Shown here: positions 1 through 8,205 of the stretch, one piece after another | How positions within the stretch are numbered: the first letter of the stretch is position 1 | How the letters are laid out: each line of letters begins with the position of its first letter | Assembly: GCA_028280265.1 (NCBI GenBank) | Contig: JANQMD010000051.1 | Span: 1 to 64,000 of the forward strand | Origin: Flavobacteriaceae bacterium | Lineage (GTDB): Bacteria; Bacteroidota; Bacteroidia; Flavobacteriales; Flavobacteriaceae | DNA: 64,000 bases | Reading direction: 5' to 3' | Notes under the pieces: model-generated | Databases searched by the model: none | The model's input: the letters and a program-made list of their open reading frames with translations, nothing else | Told to the model about the DNA's origin: nothing | Made by a program: the position numbers and the translations under genes

Positions 1-77
1 GTTGTTGGTTGTTGGTTGTTGGTTGTTGGTTGTTGGTTGTTGGTTGTTGGTTGTTGGTTGTTGGTTGTTGGTTGTTG
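1..77. repeat. Heptamer tandem repeat, 11 perfect copies of GTTGTTG
   Basis: The unit GTTGTTG repeats 11 times without a mismatch and the array runs off the left window edge, so its true length is unknown. Seven is not a multiple of three, and the open frame through it only translates the repeat, so I do not treat it as coding. A perfect simple repeat of this kind is prone to slippage in replication. Confidence 0.95.
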
Positions 78-99
78 GGAAAATCGAAAATATATTTAC

Positions 100-340
100 A
101 AACTCAAAATATTCTTTTCACTTTGAAACTTTATAACTTTCGTCTTTGTCACTTTGCAACTTTCTCACTTTGCAACTTTCTCACTTTAGAACTTTTTAAC
201 TCAAAACCTTGAGGTTCTCACGTCGTTTTCCATCCAGAAAACTCCCTGTCTGACGAACAGGCAGGCTCAGAATGACACAGCTTTATCAGTGATCAATTAT
301 CAAACTTTTTCACTTTGAACCTTTCTAACTTTCTAACTTT
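100..340. repeat. Intergenic region with ACTTT-rich direct repeats and a dispersed-repeat fragment
   Basis: Between the heptamer array and the 3' end of thiL there is no credible gene. Two tracts (about 116-208 and 300-340) consist of many imperfect copies of CACTTTGCAACTTT-like words in one orientation. Between them, at 244-277, lies a short hairpin-forming segment (CCTGTCTG, spacer, CAGGCAGG) followed by GGCTCAGAATGACA. It resembles the dispersed element also seen at 58441-58488. ACTTT-rich words of the same flavour recur in the gaps of the suf operon. Confidence 0.7.
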
Positions 341-1379
341 GTAAAGCATTCCATCCTTGCGCTTTCAATTCAATCTCTTGATTTGCCCTCGTCACTAAAT
401 TCATTCCTGCCGCTTGCTCTGTAATATGCCCTACAACAGTTAAATGAGGATTCGCTTTGATTTTATCATAATCATCAATCGAAACCGTGAATAACAATTC
501 ATAATCTTCACCTCCACTCAATGCTACCATTGTGCTATCTATATCAAACTCTTCACAAGTAGAAATGACCTGAGGATCTAGTGGAATTTTATCTTCGTAA
601 ATCTTACAACCCACTTTGCTTTGAGAACAGATATGCATGATCTCTGAAGAAAGCCCATCTGAAATATCGATCATAGCCGTTGGTTTTACTCCCAACTCCT
701 GTAATAACTTTGGAATGTCTTTTCTAGCCTCTGGTTTTAACTGTCGTTCTATAATGTAAGAGTAGTTATCTAAATCAGGTTGATTATTAGGATTCACCTG
801 AAAAACTTGTTTTTCTCTTTCTAAAACTTGTAATCCTAAATAGGCTCCTCCTAAATCTCCCGAAACAACAATCAAATCCGTATCTTTTGCTCCACTTCTG
901 TATACAACATCTTCCTTATTGACTTTACCAATAGCAGTCACCGAAATTAAAATTCCCTTGGTCGACGAAGTGGTATCTCCTCCAATCAAATCAACGCCAT
1001 ACGTCTCGCAAGCCAATTGAATTCCAGCATACAATTCTTCAATTGCTTCCAAAGGAAAACGATTGGAAACAGCAATCGAAACCGTAATCTGCTCCGCACT
1101 TCCATTCATGGCATAAACATCGGAAAGATTTACCATTACCGATTTGTAACCCAAATGTTTTAGTGGCATATAACTTAAATCGAAATGAACCCCTTCTACC
1201 AATAAATCTGTAGTGATGAGTGTTTGTTGTTCTGAGGCTTCTAAAACAGCGGCATCGTCTCCAATTCCTTTGACGGTGGAAGTTTGTTTTAAAGTAAAAT
1301 GCTTGGTAATATGATTGATCAATCCGAACTCTCCAAGTTCAGACAGTGATGTTCTTGCTTGATTCTTATCTTCTAACAT
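333..1379 (-). CDS. thiL: Thiamine-monophosphate kinase
   Basis: It phosphorylates thiamine monophosphate to thiamine diphosphate using ATP, the last step of thiamine cofactor synthesis, in the cytoplasm. The protein has the ThiL/PurM-like order of motifs: GIGDDAAV near the N-terminus for nucleotide and Mg binding, NLSDVYAM, GGDTTSS, DISDGL and SGGEDYELLF. An open frame reaches upstream to 1421, but the start at 1379 (MLEDKNQARTS) fits the family. The -7 element for this gene lies at 1384-1391, inside that upstream extension, so the mRNA appears leaderless or nearly so. It is a single gene, divergent from the operon at 1463. Confidence 0.95.
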   Translation of the reverse strand: MLEDKNQARTSLSELGEFGLINHITKHFTLKQTSTVKGIGDDAAVLEASEQQTLITTDLLVEGVHFDLSYMPLKHLGYKSVMVNLSDVYAMNGSAEQITVSIAVSNRFPLEAIEELYAGIQLACETYGVDLIGGDTTSSTKGILISVTAIGKVNKEDVVYRSGAKDTDLIVVSGDLGGAYLGLQVLEREKQVFQVNPNNQPDLDNYSYIIERQLKPEARKDIPKLLQELGVKPTAMIDISDGLSSEIMHICSQSKVGCKIYEDKIPLDPQVISTCEEFDIDSTMVALSGGEDYELLFTVSIDDYDKIKANPHLTVVGHITEQAAGMNLVTRANQEIELKAQGWNALQS

Positions 1380-1383
1380 GCTG

Positions 1384-1391
1384 CAAAGATA
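1384..1391 (-). promoter_or_regulatory. -7 promoter element TATCTTTG for thiL
   Basis: On the minus strand the sequence reads TATCTTTG, matching the Bacteroidota consensus TAnnTTTG, and only four bases separate it from the chosen ATG at 1379. Transcription would begin at or next to the start codon, giving a leaderless or near-leaderless mRNA. Confidence 0.65.
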
Positions 1392-1435
1392 GTTACATCT
1401 AGAATATAAATTCGCAATCAATCTTTGGAATCTGT

Positions 1436-1443
1436 TATCTTTG
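1436..1443 (+). promoter_or_regulatory. -7 promoter element TATCTTTG for the exported-protein operon
   Basis: A perfect TAnnTTTG element ends 19 bases before the ATG at 1463. It faces away from the thiL element 44 bases upstream, so the two promoters sit back to back. No clear -33 TTG at 19-21 bp spacing was seen. Confidence 0.65.
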
Positions 1444-1462
1444 TTAGGTTAAACCTTTAAAT

Positions 1463-2908
1463 ATGAAACGTAAATTACTCTTTTTAGGAGCGCTCTCTCT
1501 CAGTTTTATAATGTTCTCCCAAACCCCTTGCTCTGGAGGCTTTGCGGGATCTTATCCATGTAATGGTTATGATTTAATGGCTTTGGTTCCAATTTCAACA
1601 TTGGCGAATACCATCGGTAATCCAGAAGGAAGTGATGTATGGGGATGGACCGACTCATCAACTGGAAAGGAATATGCAATTGCTGCGATGACAAATAGTA
1701 CTGCTTTTGTAGATGTTTCTAATCCTACAAATCCAATTTTTCTAGGTCGAATCGATACTCAAAGTGGGTCTGCAAATTTTTGGCGTGATGTTAAAATCTA
1801 TGGCAATTATGCCTTTATTGTCGCTGATAATGTAGGTTCACATGGGATGCAAGTGTTTAATCTTACTCGTTTGCGCGGTGTAACTTCTCCTCAAACATTT
1901 ACAGCAGATGCTGTCTATAATGGTGTAACAAGTTGTCATAATATTGTTATTAATGAAGCTTCTGCAGTTGCTTATTTAGTCGATTGTAAAAACACTGGGA
2001 GAGGTATTCATTTTGTAGACATCTCAAACCCTACGAGTCCAACAAGTCTCGGTAATTATAATAACGAAGGCGTGACTCATGATGCTCAAGTTGTTACTTA
2101 TAACGGTCCAGATACACAACACAAAGGAAAAGAGATTTTGATTGGTAGTAACGAAACAAAGGTTGTTATACTAGATGTAACGAATAAAAATAGTATCGTT
2201 AAAATAGCTGATATTACATACAACCAGCTTGGTTATACACATCAAGGTTGGTTTACGGAAGATCATCGTTATTTTATTTTAGGAGATGAAACAGACGAGC
2301 AAAATTTTGGAATGAATTCTAGAACACTTGTTTTTAATTTTTCGGATTTAGACAATCCAAGTCTTTCATCAACCTATTTGGGTCCTACAAAAGCAATTGA
2401 TCATAATGGCTATGTGAAGGGAAATGAGTTTTTCATGGCAAATTACAGAGCTGGAATGCGGGTATTAAATATTGCAAACATTGCTGCCTCAACAAATTCT
2501 ATGACTGAAGTTGGCTATTTCGATACTTACCCTTCAAGCAATTCAACTGGTTTTAATGGTGCTTGGAGCGTATATCCGTATTTTGCTAGTGGAAATATTA
2601 TCATTAATGATATTGATTCTGGTCTTTTTATCGTTAGAAAAAGTGGAACGCTATCGACTTCTAACGAAGATTTTTTGTCCTCTTTTTCCATTTCTCCGAA
2701 TCCTTCATCAGAAAAAAACCCAACAATAACAGCAACACAAAATAAGCTTATAAAAAATGTTGTGGTTTACAACATCTTAGGAAAGAAAATCCTCTCCTTT
2801 GAAAATATTAACCAACCTTCTTTCGTTATTCCTTTTGAAAACCAGCCTAGCGGCATATTTATTGTAAGAATTAACCATACAATTTCAAAAAAACTAATTC
2901 GGAAATAA
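1463..2908 (+). CDS. Choice-of-anchor B family protein with T9SS C-terminal sorting domain
   Basis: This is an exported protein of 481 residues. Residues 1-19 form a signal peptide. The body matches the choice-of-anchor B (LVIVD-repeat) family: CNGYDL near the mature N-terminus, WGWTD, repeated VDVSNPTNP/VDISNPTSP blade motifs, SHGMQVFNLTRLR and HQGWFTED. The last ~80 residues (from SISPNPS) are a type IX secretion sorting domain ending in KKLIRK, so it is predicted to cross the outer membrane through T9SS and attach to the surface or be released. It is the first gene of a five-gene operon, with a two-base gap to its paralogue. Its function is not known; the fold is probably a beta-propeller. 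Confidence 0.88.
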   Translation: MKRKLLFLGALSLSFIMFSQTPCSGGFAGSYPCNGYDLMALVPISTLANTIGNPEGSDVWGWTDSSTGKEYAIAAMTNSTAFVDVSNPTNPIFLGRIDTQSGSANFWRDVKIYGNYAFIVADNVGSHGMQVFNLTRLRGVTSPQTFTADAVYNGVTSCHNIVINEASAVAYLVDCKNTGRGIHFVDISNPTSPTSLGNYNNEGVTHDAQVVTYNGPDTQHKGKEILIGSNETKVVILDVTNKNSIVKIADITYNQLGYTHQGWFTEDHRYFILGDETDEQNFGMNSRTLVFNFSDLDNPSLSSTYLGPTKAIDHNGYVKGNEFFMANYRAGMRVLNIANIAASTNSMTEVGYFDTYPSSNSTGFNGAWSVYPYFASGNIIINDIDSGLFIVRKSGTLSTSNEDFLSSFSISPNPSSEKNPTITATQNKLIKNVVVYNILGKKILSFENINQPSFVIPFENQPSGIFIVRINHTISKKLIRK

Positions 2909-2910
2909 CG

Positions 2911-4122
2911 ATGAAAAAAGCCCTTATCTCATTTGTTTTTGCAAGTTTTCTTTTTTCTTGCCAAAAATCTAATGATCCTTTTTGGGGTGGTAATAATGCA
3001 AATACTAGCAATCAGATTATTCCTTGTACAAATGGGGCAGCAGGACAATATCCCTGTAATGGATATGACTTAGTTGCTAATATTTCTAACTCCCTTTTAG
3101 GAGGTACTCGAGGAAATGATTGCTGGGGCTGGACAGATCCAACCACTCAGAGAGAGTATGCGCTTGTTGGCACAGATACAGGAGTTGCTTTTGTAGACAT
3201 TTCTGATGCTGTGAATCCTGTAATTTTAGGACAACTCCCTACACATACGGTAAACAGTACTTGGAGAGATGTAAAGGTCTATCAAAATCATGCTTTTGTA
3301 GTAAGTGAAGCTAATAATCATGGAATGCAAGTCTTTGATTTAACGCGTTTGAGAAATGTTTCTTCTCCACAAACCTTTTCTGCAGATGCCCACTACAGTG
3401 GCTTTGGAAATGCACATAATATCGTTATCAATGAAAGTAATGGTTATGCCTATGCAGTAGGTACTTCTGGTTTTAATGGAGGTCCTCATTTTGTTGATAT
3501 TTCCAATCCAAAAAACCCTATTGCTGCTGGAGGATATGGAAACGATGCCTATTCTCATGATGCACAAGTGATCACATACAATGGACCAGATACAGATCAT
3601 ACTGGCAAAGAAATTCTTATTGGCAACAATGAAAACGAAATTGCCATTGTAGATGTGACCAATAAAAACAATCCCACCAGAATTGCCACTATTGGCTATG
3701 ATTTTGTGGGCTATACACATCAAGGTTGGTTTACTGAAGATATGAGATATTTCATTCTAGGAGACGAACTCGATGAGCAAAATTTTGGAATGGATACCCG
3801 GTCTGTTGTTTTTGACTTTTCAGATTTAGACAACCCTACTGTACATATGACGTATTTTGGACCTACGAAGGCCATTGATCATAATGGTTATGTGAAAGGA
3901 AATACTTTTTTCTTATCTAACTACACAGCAGGTGTTCGTATGATTGATATTTCAGGAATTGCCAATAAAAGCATGACCGAAACTGCTTTTTTTGACACCT
4001 ACCCGACGAATGACAACGCTTCTTTCAATGGTGTTTGGAGTGTCTATCCTTATTTTGCCAGTGGAAACATCATTGTTAGTGATGTAAACGGCGGTCTTTT
4101 CATCATCAAAAAAAGTCAATAG
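2911..4122 (+). CDS. Choice-of-anchor B family lipoprotein
   Basis: This 403-residue protein is a paralogue of the preceding gene, sharing CNGYDL, WGWTD, NHGMQVFDLTRLR, HDAQVITYNGPDT, HQGWFTED and GPTKAIDHNGYVKGN almost word for word. The anchor differs: it has a lipoprotein signal (FLFSC, cysteine near residue 17) and ends after the propeller at FIIKKSQ without a sorting domain. The tandem pair thus puts the same predicted propeller on two different export routes, lipoprotein and T9SS. Gaps to neighbours are two and three bases, so co-translation is likely. The biochemical role is unknown. Confidence 0.87.
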   Translation: MKKALISFVFASFLFSCQKSNDPFWGGNNANTSNQIIPCTNGAAGQYPCNGYDLVANISNSLLGGTRGNDCWGWTDPTTQREYALVGTDTGVAFVDISDAVNPVILGQLPTHTVNSTWRDVKVYQNHAFVVSEANNHGMQVFDLTRLRNVSSPQTFSADAHYSGFGNAHNIVINESNGYAYAVGTSGFNGGPHFVDISNPKNPIAAGGYGNDAYSHDAQVITYNGPDTDHTGKEILIGNNENEIAIVDVTNKNNPTRIATIGYDFVGYTHQGWFTEDMRYFILGDELDEQNFGMDTRSVVFDFSDLDNPTVHMTYFGPTKAIDHNGYVKGNTFFLSNYTAGVRMIDISGIANKSMTETAFFDTYPTNDNASFNGVWSVYPYFASGNIIVSDVNGGLFIIKKSQ

Positions 4123-4125
4123 GTA

Positions 4126-5460
4126 ATGCAAAAAATCTCTGCATTTTTTCTCGTATTTCTCTTTTTGGCTTGCTCAAAACAGGAGATTAATACTGGAAGT
4201 CCTTTACCTGTAGTTTCTCAGGGGATTATTAGCAGTGTGAAAAATTATGGTGGTTCGAAGAATGATGTAGGGCAATCTATTGTTGCTACTTCTGATGGCG
4301 GCTTTGTGGTACTCGGTTACACGCAAAGCTCTGACGGAGATATCACAAACAAAAACAATGATAGTTTTGATTACTGGCTCTTAAAATTCGATCAAAATGC
4401 AAATTTGCTTTGGAATAAAACTTATGGTGGCTCCAGTGACGATCGAGGAAGAGATATCATACAAATGTCAGATGGCGGTTTTGCTATTTTAGGGTATTCT
4501 GCCAGTTCAGATGGCAATACCTCTACAAACAACGGCCTTAGAGATTTTTGGTTAGCCAAGACAGATGCGCAAGGAAATCTTCTTTGGCAAAAATCGTACG
4601 GATTCTCTGGAAGTGATGAAGGAATTACTTTAATAGAAACATCAGACAATCATCTAATGATTGCAGGTGTTTTAGATGTTACCGCCTCTGGTGGCTCAGG
4701 AAATAGTGGTCGAAACTCGAATAAACATGCGGGAGGCGATTATTGGGCACTTAAAGTAGATCTTGCAGGAGGTGTTGTTTGGTCTCGATATTATGGTGGG
4801 TCTTTTACAGACACTCCTTTTGGTATTGTACAAACTACATCTGGTGAATTTTTATTTGTGGGTTCTTCCGACAGTAATGACGTAGATATTTCAGGAAACA
4901 AAGGATCTTACGATTTTTGGCTTGTGAAGGCAAACAGCAGAGGGAATTTAGCTTGGGAAAAGTCCTATGGTGGTACTGAGATTGATGAGGCTAGAGGAAT
5001 CATTCCTTCACAAGATGGAAATTTCTTAATTGTTGGAGATACTAGAAGTAACGATATCGATGTCAGTAAAAATAATGGCGCAGCAGATGTCTGGCTTATC
5101 AAAATATCAGGTACCGGTAATCTGCTTTGGAACCAATCTTATGGTGGAACAAATTTTGATGTTCCCAGATCTATAATAGCTTCCTCAGATGGTGGATATA
5201 TTATTTCGGGAAGCTCAAGAAGTTCTGATATTGACTTAACTGAAAATAAAGGTCAAAACGATGCTTGGATTCTCAAAGTAAACAATCAGGGACAGCTTTT
5301 ATGGCAACGATCTATTGGCGGTTCTGAAATTGATTTTGCCTACGACCATGCAGAACTCAAAAACGGAAGTATTATTGCCATCGGAGAAACGAGTAGCTCC
5401 AATGGAGATTTAACAGAAAATAAAGGATTTACAGATCTTTTACTCGTCAAACTAAATTGA
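4126..5460 (+). CDS. Lipoprotein with seven propeller-like repeats
   Basis: A lipoprotein signal (FLACS, residues ~13-17) is followed by seven repeats of about 58 residues. Each has the pattern YGGS-x-x-D-x-G-x-x-I, S-DGGF/Y-x-x-x-G, SSD-x-D-I/L, W-L-x-K and GNLLW. Seven such units suggest a seven-bladed beta-propeller. The third repeat carries an extra Gly/Ser/Asn-rich loop; the last is the most divergent. It lies three bases after the anchor B lipoprotein and three bases before the MbnP-like gene. I do not recognise a named family, and the likely role is a surface binding scaffold for the rest of the operon product set. Confidence 0.8.
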   Translation: MQKISAFFLVFLFLACSKQEINTGSPLPVVSQGIISSVKNYGGSKNDVGQSIVATSDGGFVVLGYTQSSDGDITNKNNDSFDYWLLKFDQNANLLWNKTYGGSSDDRGRDIIQMSDGGFAILGYSASSDGNTSTNNGLRDFWLAKTDAQGNLLWQKSYGFSGSDEGITLIETSDNHLMIAGVLDVTASGGSGNSGRNSNKHAGGDYWALKVDLAGGVVWSRYYGGSFTDTPFGIVQTTSGEFLFVGSSDSNDVDISGNKGSYDFWLVKANSRGNLAWEKSYGGTEIDEARGIIPSQDGNFLIVGDTRSNDIDVSKNNGAADVWLIKISGTGNLLWNQSYGGTNFDVPRSIIASSDGGYIISGSSRSSDIDLTENKGQNDAWILKVNNQGQLLWQRSIGGSEIDFAYDHAELKNGSIIAIGETSSSNGDLTENKGFTDLLLVKLN

Positions 5461-5463
5461 AAC

Positions 5464-6237
5464 ATGAAATTAAAAAACTTAATATATCTATCTTTTTGTT
5501 TGCTTTTTTTAGGCTGTACAAACGATGCTGAAATCAATCTCAAACCAGTAAGTATTACCTTTAACTTTAGTCATTTTTGGCAAAGCACTGCAGTAACCAA
5601 TGCCGATTTTAATACCATAAAATTCACCAACGAAAATGGTCAGCAAATCAGTATTGAACGATTGAGGTATGTCATTTCAGATATTGTACTCACTCATAAA
5701 AGCGGACAAATTGTCTCACTTAAAGAGCATAATTTAGTGGATGTTACCAATAATCAAAATCTAAGTTTTACAACCTCTAAATCCATTTTCCCTGGTGAAT
5801 ACACCCGTGTTACTTTTCGGTTTGGCTTCAGCAATCAAGACAATGTAGACGGGGCTTATGCCGATTTAAATACTGCAAATTTTAATGTCCCAAGTATGTT
5901 AGGTGGTGGCTACCATTACATGCAATTTGATGGAAAGTATTTAGATGTTAATAGCATGGAAGCTCCTTTTAATTATCACGCTATAAGAGCGGTAGATAGA
6001 GCCGATCCTAACAATCCTACTTTTTTAGACACTTCTCTCGTTGTCGATTTAGGAGCTGTAAACGTTGAGAGTAATACTCAAATCAATGTGAAAATGAATC
6101 TTTATGAGTGGTTCTCAAATCCTAATAGGTGGAATTTAAACCTTTTGAATACTGTATTAATGCCCAATTTTAGTGCTCAAGTTCAAATGAGTCAAAATGG
6201 AGCCAATGTGTTTAGCTTGGTAAATGTAACCCCGTAA
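5464..6237 (+). CDS. MbnP-like lipoprotein (putative metal-binding)
   Basis: This 257-residue protein has a lipobox (LFLGC, Cys18) and resembles the MbnP family: an early beta-strand, then LRYVISDIVL, HNLVDV, a GEYTRVTFRFGFS strand pair and the GGGYHYMQFDGKY segment with His151, followed by NYHAI with His172. Known MbnP proteins bind copper and are modified on a Trp (to kynurenine) by the partner di-heme enzyme MbnH. Here Trp occurs at 39, 216 and 223. A di-heme peroxidase follows after two bases, matching that partnership. No methanobactin genes are in the window. The family call is by motif memory; the metal specificity is inference. Confidence 0.75.
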   Translation: MKLKNLIYLSFCLLFLGCTNDAEINLKPVSITFNFSHFWQSTAVTNADFNTIKFTNENGQQISIERLRYVISDIVLTHKSGQIVSLKEHNLVDVTNNQNLSFTTSKSIFPGEYTRVTFRFGFSNQDNVDGAYADLNTANFNVPSMLGGGYHYMQFDGKYLDVNSMEAPFNYHAIRAVDRADPNNPTFLDTSLVVDLGAVNVESNTQINVKMNLYEWFSNPNRWNLNLLNTVLMPNFSAQVQMSQNGANVFSLVNVTP

Positions 6238-6239
6238 AA

Positions 6240-7307
6240 ATGTGTCAACGATTTCTTCTTTTGTGGTCTTTTTTGTTACTCATTTCATGTAGTGGTTCAG
6301 GGGTCAATCCTCCAGAAGAATACAAACCCGTTGCCGTTAATTTAGAAATACCTACTCTATTTTCACAGAAGCTAATTGCCCCAGTAATTCCCAATGACAA
6401 TCCTCTTACTCAAGAAGGAATCGCTCTTGGGAAAAAGCTTTTTTTTGATAAGCAACTTTCTAAAAACAATCGACAATCTTGTGCAAGTTGCCACGATCCT
6501 AAAAAAGCTTTTACTGACCAACAGCAATTTAGTGATGGTGTAGATGGTACCTTTGGCACCAGAAACTCGATGCCCTTGTTTAATTTGGCTTGGAATTTCG
6601 ACAATCGATTTACGTGGGGAGGAAAAGAATTAGGCTTAGAGCGTCAAGCTTTAGAACCTGTGAAAAACCCAATTGAAATGCACAGCAATTGGACGACTGT
6701 TGCGAACAAGCTGCAGCAAGACAGTGAATATCCTACTTTATTCTTACGAGCATTTGGGACCTCAAAAATAGACTCAGCTTCAATCACCAAAGCTATTGCA
6801 CAGTTTGAGAGAACACTCATCTCTGGGGATTCAAAATTTGATCAGTACCTCTTAGGAAACGCTCAATTAACACCCGAAGAGCTAAATGGTTTCAATGTAT
6901 TTATGGACGAAGCTCGTGGCGATTGCTTCCATTGCCATGGAAGTGAAAACAATCCTCTTTGGACTGATAATCAATTTCACAATAACGGATTGGATGCTAC
7001 TTTTAAAGACTTAGGTTTAGGGGCTGTTACTGGCGATCCTAATGACAATGGAAAATTTCGATCTCCATCTCTCCGTAATCTTATTTTCACCGCTCCTTAC
7101 ATGCACGATGGTCGATTTGCAACCTTAGAAGAAGTCATCAATCACTATAGTGAGGGTTTAAAAAACTCTCCGACAGTTGATCCTCTCATGAAAAAAGTAA
7201 ATCAAGGTGGTGTTCAGCTATCTCCTAAAGATAAAGCTGATTTGAAAGCATTTTTATTGACGTTAACGGACAATGACTTTGTAAACAATCCTTCTTTTCA
7301 GAACTAA
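6240..7307 (+). CDS. Di-heme cytochrome c peroxidase family lipoprotein (MbnH/MauG/CCP-like)
   Basis: This 355-residue exported lipoprotein (LISC, Cys17) has two c-type heme sites, CASCH at 81-85 and CFHCH at 229-233. It also has family landmarks: GKKLFFD, the loop GTRNSMPLFNLAWN, FERTLISGDSKFD, and FRSPSLRNLIFTAPYMHDGR near 273-292. The family includes cytochrome c peroxidases, MauG and MbnH, which use a bis-heme high-valent state to oxidise peroxide or a partner protein. The adjacent MbnP-like gene makes an MbnH-type role plausible. It closes the operon; the gap to the next gene carries a new promoter. Confidence 0.9.
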   Translation: MCQRFLLLWSFLLLISCSGSGVNPPEEYKPVAVNLEIPTLFSQKLIAPVIPNDNPLTQEGIALGKKLFFDKQLSKNNRQSCASCHDPKKAFTDQQQFSDGVDGTFGTRNSMPLFNLAWNFDNRFTWGGKELGLERQALEPVKNPIEMHSNWTTVANKLQQDSEYPTLFLRAFGTSKIDSASITKAIAQFERTLISGDSKFDQYLLGNAQLTPEELNGFNVFMDEARGDCFHCHGSENNPLWTDNQFHNNGLDATFKDLGLGAVTGDPNDNGKFRSPSLRNLIFTAPYMHDGRFATLEEVINHYSEGLKNSPTVDPLMKKVNQGGVQLSPKDKADLKAFLLTLTDNDFVNNPSFQN

Positions 7308-7375
7308 TAAATTTATTTAATCGTTAAATAAATCATTCTAATGTAAGTCTGGATGGTGGTTTCAGACTTATATCG

Positions 7376-7383
7376 TATCTTTG
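7376..7383 (+). promoter_or_regulatory. -7 promoter element TATCTTTG of the suf operon
   Basis: A perfect TAnnTTTG element lies 34 bases before the HesB/IscA gene. It is the only such element seen in front of the run of genes from 7418 to 12325, all on the same strand, and is the likely main promoter of the SUF operon. Confidence 0.65.
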
Positions 7384-7417
7384 CATTCACAATTTAGATT
7401 TAATCTATATTAAAGTT

Positions 7418-7747
7418 ATGATTAAAGTTTCCGATACCGCAAAAAAGAAAGTCATAGAGTTAATGACAGAAGACGGCTTTGATGCTACTAACGATTATGT
7501 AAGAGTTGGTGTAAAAAGTGGTGGTTGTTCTGGGCTTTCCTATGATCTAGACTTTGATAAAAGCCAACAAGAAAACGATAAAGTTTTTGAAGACAATGAT
7601 GTAAGAATTGTTGTCGACAAGAAAAGTTTTCTGTACCTAGTAGGAACCACCTTAGAATATTCAGGAGGTTTAAATGGTAAAGGATTTGTATTCAACAATC
7701 CGAATGCCAATAGAACTTGTGGGTGTGGGGAGAGTTTTTCTCTCTAG
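7418..7747 (+). CDS. HesB/IscA family iron-sulfur cluster assembly protein (A-type carrier)
   Basis: This 109-residue protein is an A-type Fe-S carrier that hands clusters from the SUF scaffold to client proteins. The three ligand cysteines are present: Cys37 in SGGCSGLSY and Cys101/Cys103 in the C-terminal TCGCGESF motif. Length and spacing are normal for the family. It is the first gene of the suf operon, as is common in Bacteroidota, and would be the SufA-equivalent. The following gap holds a four-helix-bundle gene rather than leading straight to sufB. Confidence 0.93.
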   Translation: MIKVSDTAKKKVIELMTEDGFDATNDYVRVGVKSGGCSGLSYDLDFDKSQQENDKVFEDNDVRIVVDKKSFLYLVGTTLEYSGGLNGKGFVFNNPNANRTCGCGESFSL

Positions 7748-7782
7748 TTTAAAAGTTTGAAAGGAAAAAGTTAAAAAGATAA
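7748..7782 (+). repeat. Left inverted-repeat arm of four-helix-bundle unit 1
   Basis: Read in reverse complement, this segment contains TTTTTAACTTTTTCCTTTCA. The segment after the bundle gene (8168-8198) reads TTTATAACTTTTATCTTTTC and continues with matching bases. About 23 of 29 positions agree, so the two could pair around the gene in the transcript. Confidence 0.6.
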
Positions 7783-7801
7783 TTATGAAAAAAATAATGC
7801 T

Positions 7802-8173
7802 ATGGGAAAGTTCAGTTCATTCGAAGAAATTCTCGCGTGGAAAAAAGCAAGAGAATTTAATTTAGAGATATACAAAATCGTAGAGAAAAGTAATTCTTTT
7901 TCTAGTGATTTTGGATTAAGAGATCAAATAAGAAGGGCTAGTATTTCAATATCTTCTAATATAGCTGAAGGTTACGAAAGAGATACAACAAAAGAATTTT
8001 TAAGATTCTTATTCATCGCAAAAGGTTCTTCTGCAGAAGTACGATCTCAATTGTATTTAGCAAAAGATTTAAATTACATATCTGATGGTATGTTTAAAAA
8101 TTTGAATAAAAAGATAATTGAAATATCAAAGCTATTGAGTGGTTTGATTAAATATTTAAAATCCACTTTATAA
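7802..8173 (+). CDS. Four-helix-bundle protein (S23/IVP family), copy 1
   Basis: This 123-residue protein belongs to the family first seen in intervening sequences of 23S rRNA genes. The family core is clear: W-x-KAREF near the start, LRDQIRRASISISSNIAEG at about 40-58, then KEFLRFLFIAKGSSAEVRSQLYLA and a C-terminal helix ending SGLIKYL. Function is unknown; the fold is a small all-alpha bundle that oligomerises. It sits between the HesB gene and sufB on the same strand, 54 and 32 bases from its neighbours, and is flanked by inverted-repeat arms. It has no evident link to Fe-S assembly, so insertion is more likely than a functional role. Confidence 0.92.
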   Translation: MGKFSSFEEILAWKKAREFNLEIYKIVEKSNSFSSDFGLRDQIRRASISISSNIAEGYERDTTKEFLRFLFIAKGSSAEVRSQLYLAKDLNYISDGMFKNLNKKIIEISKLLSGLIKYLKSTL

Positions 8174-8198
8174 CTTTTATCTTTTCAACATTATAACT
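8168..8198 (+). repeat. Right inverted-repeat arm of four-helix-bundle unit 1
   Basis: The arm overlaps the stop codon of copy 1 and pairs imperfectly with 7748-7782 in opposite orientation. The sufB start follows eight bases later. Confidence 0.6.
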
Positions 8199-8205
8199 GA
8201 AGTAT

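Noticed and set aside
9..212. Open frame of 67 codons at the left edge
   Set aside because: It is only the translation of the heptamer array and the ACTTT repeats.
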